Of a stretch of 64,000 bases of DNA, positions 47,273 to 54,894 are shown piece after piece. A model generated the notes under the pieces. It was not told where the DNA came from and made no database searches. It saw nothing but the letters and a program-made list of their open reading frames with translations. This stretch comes from Nocardia speluncae NBRC 108251. Lineage in GTDB: Bacteria > Actinomycetota > Actinomycetes > Mycobacteriales > Mycobacteriaceae. The translations under genes were made by a program, and so were the position numbers. Numbering within the stretch: position 1 is the first letter of the stretch; every line of letters begins with the position of its first letter. Location: contig NZ_BDBZ01000041.1 in assembly GCF_001613245.1 (NCBI RefSeq), positions 1-64,000 of the forward strand. Direction: 5' to 3'.

Positions 47273-47773
47273 TCAGCGGCGGGTCGCGGCCAGCTCACCG
47301 GCGATTCGCGCGGTGTCCTCCCGCCACCGGCGCAGCTCGGAGACACCCGGCGCCAGCTCGGTATCGTGGTGATGCGCGGCATGGGACAGGGCGGTCCACA
47401 GCGCGGCGGTCCGCGCCGCGACAGGCGGGTCTGCGATGACCCGCAGGGCCAGCAACTGCGCGCGCATCGGGCAGCGGGCGAGGTCGGGTTCGGTTCGCGC
47501 CCACAGCTCGTCCACCGACTGTTCGAGCGCGATACGCAGAATCCACGCGGTTGCCCGAGACCACACCGCCCCGGCGGCGGGCACCGAACCGTCCAGCAAC
47601 CGGTCCACCACCACCAGCCGCTCGGCCACCGTGGGCCGCGGGAGTACGGCTTCGACGGGGCGGCGGCTCGGTGACCGGCCCGGCCGCCGGGCTTCCACCG
47701 TCGCACCGCGGCGATCCCGCTTCCGGACACGCCGCCGCGCCGCGCGCCCGGCCGGCTCGGAGCCGCCGGTCAT
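47273..47773 (-). CDS. Small Arg/Ala-rich partner of the Rad50-like ATPase (unknown)
   Basis: A 166-residue protein I do not recognise. Its ATG at 47773 overlaps the stop of the large ATPase gene (ATGA), so the two are made together. The first 45 residues are very basic ('RRRVRKRDRRGATVEARR'), which suggests nucleic-acid or ribosome contact. The rest is alpha-helical with few conserved-looking residues; 'LSHAAHHHDTEL' is a His-rich patch but not an HNH nuclease motif. No toxin, nuclease or membrane feature is evident. It could be an accessory or regulatory subunit of the ATPase. Confidence 0.7.
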   Translation of the reverse strand: MTGGSEPAGRAARRRVRKRDRRGATVEARRPGRSPSRRPVEAVLPRPTVAERLVVVDRLLDGSVPAAGAVWSRATAWILRIALEQSVDELWARTEPDLARCPMRAQLLALRVIADPPVAARTAALWTALSHAAHHHDTELAPGVSELRRWREDTARIAGELAATRR

Positions 47774-50280
47774 CGAGCCAGCCAGGTCACGAAGCGTTCG
47801 GTATCGGCGATCAGCTCGGACAAATCCCGCGCGATCGGAATATGTGCGCCGGCGGTGGCGTCGCGAAGGACCTCGACCGCCCATCGGCCTTCTTTCGCCA
47901 GCCGTTTGTTCAGATCCTCGATCCGGCGACCGGGCCCCAGGACTGCGAGAGTAATCATGGCCCGGGTGGATTGGGCGGTATCGATGCGCCGCTGCACCTC
48001 ACGATGATCCATCCCCTCGGCGAGCAGGACCCGTTTCGCGCGCGCCAAACCGGCCGCCTCGAGGGCCGAGCGGCAGCAACTGGCCACCAGCTCATCCGAT
48101 ATGGCCTGCGGCAGCTGGGGAGTACGCAGCAACGCGCGGGCGTCGTCGAGGTAGCGGTGCACCGGATCGCTGGACAACCGGATCTCCACCACCGAACGTT
48201 CCCGGCGCTGTACTTCCAGAATCCGCGCGTCGATCTGCATCCGGCGCACCGCCTCGGCGAGCCGGTCGTCGTGGGTGAAGACCACCACCTGCCGATCCCA
48301 CGCGACGGTCGCGAGAACGCGGGCCAGCCCGTCCACCTTCGCCGGGTCCATTGCCTGTACGGGATCGTCGATCACGACGAAGCGGAAGGGGCTGGCGGCC
48401 ACGGTGGCCCGGGGCAGGAACAGGGCCAGGCCGAGAGCATGCAGTTCTCCCTGGCTCATCACCCCGAGGGCCGCCCCGTCCACCTCGTCCACGGTGACGT
48501 CGAGTTGCACCCGGCGAGCGGAATTCGCGTTGCCCTGTAACCGGATTCCGCCGAGCTCGACATTGCTCTGCTGCCGCAAGCTCTGCCAGACCCACCGCGC
48601 GGTACCGGCCAGCGGGGCGAGCCGCTCATCGCGCACGTGGGCGGTGGCCGATTTCAACCAGACCTCGGCGGCCCGAGCGGTTTGCAGTTCCGCTGCCCGG
48701 GCGTGCACGGTGCGTGCCAGTTCGAGCCAGTTGCGCAGACGCGGGATCAACGGGGTCCACGCCTGCTCGAGGCGGTCCAGCTCGACTGCCGCGTGCTGGC
48801 GCAGGAAATCTAGTTCACCGTACAACCGCTCGCGGACAGCGCCGAGCGTGTCCGGATCCGGGTCGGGGAATTCGATCAGCCTGCGCCACTGTGCCCAGGT
48901 TTCGGCAAGGCCCGCGGTATCGAGGTAGGCGAGTTCCGCCGTGGCGAGTTCCGTGGGTAGCTCCCCGAGCGCGGCATGTAGTCCGGCCAGCACCGCGCTC
49001 AGTTCGGTGCGCGCACGTACCAGGCCGGCCGTTCGTTCGGCGAGTTCGTCGACGGCAGCGGCGGTTTCGGACAGCCACCGCCGGTCCAGGTTTCCCCGGC
49101 CGCACACCGGGCAGGGGCATCCGCTGCCGGATCCGGCACCGCCCTGCGCGGCCAGGGGGCCGGGTGTTCCGCCGCTGCGGCCGCGGCCGGGCCCCGTGGC
49201 GGTTTCGTGCTCGGCCACATGGGAATACGCGATCCGCAGCAGGTCGAGTACGCGCAGATCGGCCGCCGATTCGGGTGAGGTCACCGCCGTCACCTCGGCC
49301 TGGGCGACGCGAAGCCTGGCGAGCAGCGCCTCGACCCGGGACGCAGGTGGCAGTTCGAGGGCCAGCACCGCGCGCAGGGCGGCCGGTTCCGGTCCGCCGG
49401 TGGTATCGGACAACAGGCGTTCCAGGGCCGCGAGGTCGGGATCGGGGTGGCGCAGGATCCGTTCGGCACGCGCTGCCCGACGGTCCGTGTTGCCGGGCAG
49501 CTCGGCCAGCAGCAGCTGCCGTTCCCGGCGAGCGGTGCGGGCCGCGCTCTCCATCTCCAGGCGCGCGGAACGGATGTGCTCGTGCGCGGCGATGAGTTCG
49601 TCGAGACCGAGTAACTGATGCAGGGCGTCGAACAACTCACTGGGTTTCCCGTCGACCAAGGCACCGAGTTCGCTGTAGGACAGGAACGGCCGATACAACT
49701 CCATCGGCGGCGTCCACCGGCCGACGGGGAATGCGGCATCGGGTGCGCCTGCCCGGCGCTGGACCCACTCGCCCCCCGTGAGCAGTTCGCCGGCGGACCA
49801 CGTCCGGGCGATGGTCAGCGCTGTCGCCGGGCCGTCCGTACGCAACTCCAATTCGATCCGGACCGGCCCGGGTCGATGCAGGTTGCGCCACCCTTCCCGC
49901 CACGCGGCGGAACGGCCGTCCCAGCGCCGATTCGTACCGGTGAGCGCCAATTCCGCGGCCTCGGCGAAACTGGATTTACCGCTGCCGTTACGGCCGGTGA
50001 CCAGGGTGAGCCCGGGCCCGGCCGGTAATTCGAGCACGGTTTCGGGTCCGATACCGCGGAACCCCTCGACCCGGATTGCGCGCAAGAACATGCCGCTGAA
50101 ATCGAAGGCGCCGCCATCCGCCGGCCGCGGCGGGTCGCCGGGCGGCGCCGAGGTAGCGAGAGCACACCGAACGATTGCAGCGACCTCGGCCGGCAGGCCG
50201 GACTCCCGCTCGAGCTGCCGAAGTACCAGCTCCCCCGGCCGGATCGGGATTCGCTCGGATTGCTCACACACAGATTCCAC
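47770..50280 (-). CDS. Rad50/RloC-shaped SMC-type ATPase with CPVC zinc hook
   Basis: An 836-residue AAA/ABC-type ATPase. Walker A is 'GRNGSGKSS' (K102). A long helical insertion follows, with a zinc hook C388-P-C390-P-V-C393-G. The second lobe holds a signature-like 'MSQGELHALG' (M608), Walker B 'VVIDDPVQAMDP' (D638, D639) and the switch His in 'VVFTHDD'. About 190 residues follow the second lobe, including R793-x3-E797 and H813 near the end. Such proteins act in DNA repair (SbcC/Rad50), Lamassu-type defence, or RloC tRNA cleavage. GTG 50280 has GGAG five bases upstream; the frame open to 51408 lies over another gene. It is divergent from the SWIM-MoxR operon. Confidence 0.8.
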   Translation of the reverse strand: MESVCEQSERIPIRPGELVLRQLERESGLPAEVAAIVRCALATSAPPGDPPRPADGGAFDFSGMFLRAIRVEGFRGIGPETVLELPAGPGLTLVTGRNGSGKSSFAEAAELALTGTNRRWDGRSAAWREGWRNLHRPGPVRIELELRTDGPATALTIARTWSAGELLTGGEWVQRRAGAPDAAFPVGRWTPPMELYRPFLSYSELGALVDGKPSELFDALHQLLGLDELIAAHEHIRSARLEMESAARTARRERQLLLAELPGNTDRRAARAERILRHPDPDLAALERLLSDTTGGPEPAALRAVLALELPPASRVEALLARLRVAQAEVTAVTSPESAADLRVLDLLRIAYSHVAEHETATGPGRGRSGGTPGPLAAQGGAGSGSGCPCPVCGRGNLDRRWLSETAAAVDELAERTAGLVRARTELSAVLAGLHAALGELPTELATAELAYLDTAGLAETWAQWRRLIEFPDPDPDTLGAVRERLYGELDFLRQHAAVELDRLEQAWTPLIPRLRNWLELARTVHARAAELQTARAAEVWLKSATAHVRDERLAPLAGTARWVWQSLRQQSNVELGGIRLQGNANSARRVQLDVTVDEVDGAALGVMSQGELHALGLALFLPRATVAASPFRFVVIDDPVQAMDPAKVDGLARVLATVAWDRQVVVFTHDDRLAEAVRRMQIDARILEVQRRERSVVEIRLSSDPVHRYLDDARALLRTPQLPQAISDELVASCCRSALEAAGLARAKRVLLAEGMDHREVQRRIDTAQSTRAMITLAVLGPGRRIEDLNKRLAKEGRWAVEVLRDATAGAHIPIARDLSELIADTERFVTWLAR

Positions 50281-50762
50281 GACTTCTCCACCCCCTCGGG
50301 ACCACCCGCACTCCCCGGCCCCGGGCGTGATCGAACGATCGAAAGCTGTGCCGAACGCTACCGGATAACAGCACGATCGTGTAGGAGGAAGGGGGCGGTA
50401 TGCGTCCGGGACGGTGCGGTGGCGGCGGTTCACGAACCGGCCGTGCCGGTGCGGAGGCGAACCTGCCCGCGGGGATGGGATCTGGTCATCGGCCGATCCG
50501 ACTCCGACCGATGGCCACCCCTCGCCAACCCCGTCGGGCAGCTCGTTGGTGTCACCCTCCAGGGGGCGGCTCGGTCTGGCCGAACAGGACAGGATGCCAG
50601 AGGTCTCGGGATTGCGCAAGCGCAGAGACAGGCGAATACCTCTCGGCGACAACCTCTTCCACATCCCGGCCGTGGTGACACCGATTGTGTCGGTGCGGTG
50701 CGATACAACTCTTCGGACCGAGAAAACGGGGGCACAATGATCGAACGATACGGACTCACCGG
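50281..50762. other. Divergent region between the ATPase pair and the SWIM-MoxR operon
   Basis: 482 bases. It must carry both promoters. Two short forward frames deserve note. One runs from ATG 50400 to 50678 after AGGAGGA. The other runs from GTG 50419 to 50766 and its stop overlaps the next ATG (ATGA). Third-position GC in the second frame is high only in its first half and falls to about half later, so I treat it as a possible remnant and call neither. Confidence 0.4.
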
Positions 50763-53615
50763 ATGACGCCGCAGTGGTCGGAAAACCAGGTGACAGCACT
50801 CGCGCCGGATGCGAGTTCACTCGCCGCCGCACGCAAACTCGCCGGGAAATGGTCGGGCACCGGATGGTGCGGAACCGCACTGTGGGGCTTGTGCAAGGGC
50901 AGCGGCCGGACGCCCTACCAGACGATCGTCGATCTGTCCGGTCCGGCTTTCCGGTGCTCGTGCCCGAGCCGGAAATTCCCCTGCAAACATGCGTTGTCGT
51001 TACTACTGCTGTGGTCCACCGGGACGGTGGGCGAAACCAGCGAAACGGCCGATTTCGCCGCCGAGTGGATCGGCCGCCGGGTGGCGGCGGCCACCACACC
51101 GAAGAAGAATCGCGTTCCGAACGCGGCCGTGGCGCGGCAGCGGGACGAACGGGTCGCGGCCGGCTTGGCCGAACTCGAAACCTGGTTGACGGACCAGATC
51201 CGCACCGGACTGGCCCAGACGGACCGCTCCCCCGCCGCGTTCGAAGCCGTTGCCGCACGCATGGTCGACGCGCAGGCCCCCGGTGTCGCCGCTGCCCTGC
51301 GCCGGCTGCCGGCGGCAGTGGTGGGGCGGTCGAACTGGCCGGAAGTGATCCTGGGCAGATTCGCTTGGCTGCGTCTACTGCTGGTGGCACACGCGAAACC
51401 GGATACACCGGCAGCCGCCACCGTCCGCACCCATATCGGTTATCCGATGGCGGCGGATGCCGTACTCGCCGAACCGGCGGTACACGACCGGTGGGTCACT
51501 CTGGGAATACGCACCGGCGAAGAAGAGGGGCTCTACACCCGTCGCAGCTGGTTGTACGGGGTGCGGACCGGTCGCTGGGCAGTGCTGATCGACCATTCCC
51601 ACGGTTCGCCGGCCTTCACCGACGAGGTCCCACCGATCGGCCTGATCACCGAATCCGGCCTGCACTTCTATCCCGCTGCCGCGCCGCTGCGTGCCCTGGC
51701 CCCCTCTGATTCCGCTGCGCCCACGCCGGATACCGGCGCAATCGCTGCCACGGCGGGGTCCGGCACCATTGCCGACGCATTGCGTGAGTTCGCCACCGCC
51801 GCGGCGGCCGATCCGTGGCTGGAGGCCTGGCCGGTGCTGCTGCGCACGGTCGTCCCGATCGGACGGGCCGGCGATTGGCTACTCGCCGAACCAGACGGCA
51901 CCGCGATCCCCCTGGTGGAGCCCACCGAGCCGTGGCGGCTGCTGGCCTTGTCCGGGGGGCGGCCGGTCACCGTCTTCGGCCTCTGGACGGGGCGGGCACT
52001 GGAAGCCGTATCGGTGCTCGCCGGTGGCGAGTTCCACGATGCCGGTCGCGTTGCCGATACCGCCCATACCGCCCTCACCGCCGGCCCGGAGGCAGCCTCG
52101 ATCGCCCTGCTCGGCACCGCCCGGGGCGGTGCCGCGCTCCCACCGCTTCCCGGCCCGGTAGGCGCGGCCGCAGCGGCATTGCCCGGCACGGACGCCGCCC
52201 GCCGGTTATTGGACGCGACAGCCCTGGAAATGTCCTGGTCGCGTGGCGGATATGTACCGGTGCACGCCGAATTGCCCGCGGAGCCTGCCGCCGAGGATCC
52301 GCGGCCGGTGCTGCCCTGCGCCGCGGCCGACCGGCTGGTCCTACTGATCGATTCCCGGCCGGAGTACCTCTCGGAATGGTTCACCGCGGCCGCGCCGCAC
52401 GACTACCGGGCACCCGATCGATTGGCCGGGCAACTGCTCGAATTCGCCGCGCGCGACACCGGTCTCCGGGAGGCGGCCCTGCGGCTCGCCGGCAGCCGGG
52501 GCCGCTGGCTGGCGGGCTCGATTCCCCGGTGGCACAGTCTCGTCCGGCGCGATACCGCACAAGCGGAGCCGGACGCCGAAACCTGGCGGCTCGGCCGGCC
52601 ACCGGAACGGGTCCGGTGGCTGGCCGCGCTACGCCACCGCGACCCTGCCGCCGCACGCGACACTCTCGAGGCGGCCTGGCCACGCGAATCGGGAGCGCCG
52701 AAGGCCGAACTGCTGGCCGTTCTGTCCGACGGGCTGGGCCCCGCGGACGAGGCCCTGCTCGAACGTGCCCTGCGCGATCGCCGCGGCGATGTGCGCCGCA
52801 CGGCCGCCGGGCTGCTGGCCCGGCTACCCGATTCGGCGTTCGCCGACCGGATGTCCGCACGGGTCGCGGCCTGGCTGAAATACCCGGCCGACGGGCCTGA
52901 GCAGACCGCCGAGCTGAGCGTGGACATCCCGGAAACCCTGGACGAGGAAGCCGTCCGTGACGGTTTCACCGATAACACCGTGGAATTCGGTTACCGCTGG
53001 AACGGGCACCCCGACCAGAGTGCGGCCCGGCTGCGCAGACTCGTGGCCAACCTCCCGCTCTCCCAGTGGACCACCGCACTGGGTCCCCCGGACCGGGCTG
53101 TGGCGACCCGCATCGACGACCGGTTCCGCCAGCCGCTGTTCGACGGCTGGATGGACGCGGCCCTCACCCAGCGTGATCCCGCATGGGCCGCCGCGTTGTT
53201 CGCCGCAGGCACCCCCTCGAATGCGGCGATCCTGCGGCGCCGGGAGTTGTTCGCCCTGATTCCGGCCGCCGACCAGGCGCGACATCTGGTCCGGCTGGAT
53301 GCCTCATGGCTGTCCGAAATCGAATCGCTGTTGCCGGCCGTGGCCCAGCCGTGGCCGCCGGAAGTGGCCCGGCACCTGCTGCATCTCTTCGCCGAGCGGG
53401 CCCGGACCGCGGAACGCCGTCCGGGTGCGCCGGGGACCGGCCCGGCCACGCACCGTTCACTGCTGCACACCGCCGCCCGCCATATGCCACCCGACTGCGA
53501 GCAGGCGGCTGTCGCGGTAGCGGGCCGCTGCACCGACAGGGATTGGGCGATGGCCTTCGACCTGCTCGCCCATGAACTCCACCAACGATCCGTAATGCTC
53601 GAGGAGCTGAATTGA
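50763..53615 (+). CDS. SWIM zinc finger protein fused to a DUF5691-like HEAT-repeat domain
   Basis: A 950-residue protein, first gene of a four-gene operon. The SWIM finger is C65-x-C67-x6-C74-x-H76, in a DNA/protein-binding context ('GPAFRCSCPSRKFPCKHALS'). The remaining residues are helical and repeat-like: 'GQLLEFAARDTGLREAALRL' and 'LLERALRDRRGDVRRTAAGL' resemble HEAT-type repeats of DUF5691. In most genomes I recall these as two neighbouring genes, so this would be a fusion. ATG 50763 has a weak ribosome site. The end overlaps the next TTG start (TTGA). It likely acts as the substrate-recognition or nucleic-acid-binding part of the set. Confidence 0.78.
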   Translation: MTPQWSENQVTALAPDASSLAAARKLAGKWSGTGWCGTALWGLCKGSGRTPYQTIVDLSGPAFRCSCPSRKFPCKHALSLLLLWSTGTVGETSETADFAAEWIGRRVAAATTPKKNRVPNAAVARQRDERVAAGLAELETWLTDQIRTGLAQTDRSPAAFEAVAARMVDAQAPGVAAALRRLPAAVVGRSNWPEVILGRFAWLRLLLVAHAKPDTPAAATVRTHIGYPMAADAVLAEPAVHDRWVTLGIRTGEEEGLYTRRSWLYGVRTGRWAVLIDHSHGSPAFTDEVPPIGLITESGLHFYPAAAPLRALAPSDSAAPTPDTGAIAATAGSGTIADALREFATAAAADPWLEAWPVLLRTVVPIGRAGDWLLAEPDGTAIPLVEPTEPWRLLALSGGRPVTVFGLWTGRALEAVSVLAGGEFHDAGRVADTAHTALTAGPEAASIALLGTARGGAALPPLPGPVGAAAAALPGTDAARRLLDATALEMSWSRGGYVPVHAELPAEPAAEDPRPVLPCAAADRLVLLIDSRPEYLSEWFTAAAPHDYRAPDRLAGQLLEFAARDTGLREAALRLAGSRGRWLAGSIPRWHSLVRRDTAQAEPDAETWRLGRPPERVRWLAALRHRDPAAARDTLEAAWPRESGAPKAELLAVLSDGLGPADEALLERALRDRRGDVRRTAAGLLARLPDSAFADRMSARVAAWLKYPADGPEQTAELSVDIPETLDEEAVRDGFTDNTVEFGYRWNGHPDQSAARLRRLVANLPLSQWTTALGPPDRAVATRIDDRFRQPLFDGWMDAALTQRDPAWAAALFAAGTPSNAAILRRRELFALIPAADQARHLVRLDASWLSEIESLLPAVAQPWPPEVARHLLHLFAERARTAERRPGAPGTGPATHRSLLHTAARHMPPDCEQAAVAVAGRCTDRDWAMAFDLLAHELHQRSVMLEELN

Positions 53616-54718
53616 CCACCACCGAAACCGCTTCGCCCGCACCGTTGCTGCGACCGCACGCGGAACAGGCATACGCCGGCGAACTGAGCGCGCTCGCCAC
53701 CGCCGACGACCGGCCCCGCCCACCGTCGTGGAAGCTTTCGCCATGGGCAGTGGTGACCTACCTGCTCGGCGGCACCCTCGGCGACGGAACGGTGATCACT
53801 CCCAAATACGTCGGCCCGCGGCGGCTCATGGAGGTCGCGGTCGCCACCCTCGCCACCGATCGCGCGCTATTGCTGCTCGGCGTTCCCGGTACCGCAAAGA
53901 CCTGGGTGTCCGAACATCTTTCGGCGGCCGTGAGCGGATCGTCCACCCTGCTGGTCCAGGGCACCTCGGGCACCGCCGAGGAGGCCGTGCGGTACGGCTG
54001 GAACTACGCGCGGCTACTCGCCGAGGGTCCCAGTGATGCCGCCCTGGTGGCCTCACCGATCCTCACTGCCATGCGCACGGGCGCCATCGCGCGGCTCGAG
54101 GAACTGACCCGGATCCCCTCCGATGTGCAGGATGCACTGATCACCATCCTGTCCGAGAAGACCCTGCCGATTCCCGAACTCGGGACAGAAGTGCAGGCGG
54201 CCAAGGGATTCAACATCATCGCCACCGCCAACGATCGGGACCGGGGCGTGAACGAACTGTCCTCGGCCCTGCGCCGCCGGTTCAATACCGTAGTCCTGCC
54301 CCTTCCCGGCAGCGAGAGCGAAGAGATCGATATCGTCACCCGCCGGGTTGCGCAACTGGGGTCGGCACTGGAATTGCCCGAGGTACCGGCGGCCGCCGAA
54401 GAGGTCCGCCGGGTGGTGCGAATCTTCCGGGAGTTGCGCGCCGGTATCACGGCCGACGGCCGCACCAAACTCAAGTCGCCGTCGGGGACGCTGTCGACCG
54501 CCGAGGCCATCTCGGTGATCACCAACGGGATGGCGCTGTCGGCGCATTTCGGTGACGGCGTGCTTCGGGCGACGGATATCGCGGGCGCGGTGACCGGTTC
54601 GGTGATCAAGGACCCGGTGGCCGATTCGGTGGTATGGACGGAGTACCTCGAGGCAGTGGTCCGCGAACGCGACGAATGGTCCGACTTCTATCGCGCCTGC
54701 CGGGAAATCACCGGATGA
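53612..54718 (+). CDS. MoxR-type AAA+ ATPase
   Basis: A 368-residue AAA+ protein of the MoxR class. Walker A is 'GVPGTAKTW' (residues 90-98, K96). The Walker B region 'AIARLEELTRIP' has Glu-Glu. Sensor 1 is 'IIATANDRDRGVNE', and the arginine finger is in 'SSALRRRFNTV'. MoxR ATPases work as chaperones or remodelers with a partner VWA protein, as in RavA-ViaA or CbbQ-CbbO. The start is TTG 53612, which overlaps the stop of the previous gene (TTGA) and has GAGGAG five bases upstream. It is the second gene of the operon; its VWA partner is the fourth. Confidence 0.92.
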   Translation: MTTTETASPAPLLRPHAEQAYAGELSALATADDRPRPPSWKLSPWAVVTYLLGGTLGDGTVITPKYVGPRRLMEVAVATLATDRALLLLGVPGTAKTWVSEHLSAAVSGSSTLLVQGTSGTAEEAVRYGWNYARLLAEGPSDAALVASPILTAMRTGAIARLEELTRIPSDVQDALITILSEKTLPIPELGTEVQAAKGFNIIATANDRDRGVNELSSALRRRFNTVVLPLPGSESEEIDIVTRRVAQLGSALELPEVPAAAEEVRRVVRIFRELRAGITADGRTKLKSPSGTLSTAEAISVITNGMALSAHFGDGVLRATDIAGAVTGSVIKDPVADSVVWTEYLEAVVRERDEWSDFYRACREITG

Positions 54719-54894
54719 GCGAGTCAGGCCCGGAGGCGGTAGCGGAGCGTAACCACGCAGGGCCCTCGCTCATCCGCGATCCACACAGCATGAGCGAATC
54801 AGGCCCGGAGGCGGTAGCGCAGCGTAACCACGCAGGGCCCTCGCTCATCCGCGATCCACACAGCATGAGCGAATCAGGCCCGGAGGCGGTACAT
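54715..54894 (+). repeat. Tandem 75-bp palindromic repeat at the start of the DUF5682 gene
   Basis: Two near-identical 75-bp units (54715-54789, 54790-54864) are followed by a third that keeps its first 26 bases and a decayed fourth start (ACGAGCGGGTCC). Each unit is a palindrome-like element: ATGAGCGAG (54715-54723) pairs with CTCGCTCAT (54765-54773), with GGCCC/GGGCC inside. 75 bases is 25 codons, so the frame stays open and every unit begins with an ATG, reading M-S-E-S-G-P-E-A-V. There are no unique spacers, so this is not a CRISPR array. Confidence 0.9.

Noticed and set aside
47273..47773. Small partner gene as a PtuB-like HNH nuclease (Septu system)
   Set aside because: The His patch lacks the HNH spacing and zinc cysteines expected of PtuB.
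50281..51408. N-terminal extension of the Rad50-like ATPase
   Set aside because: It would overlap the SWIM gene on the other strand; the GTG at 50280 has a ribosome site and precedes the conserved part.
54715..54894. Tandem repeats considered as a CRISPR array
   Set aside because: Units abut directly with no unique spacers, are 75 bp long, translate in frame, and no cas genes are present.
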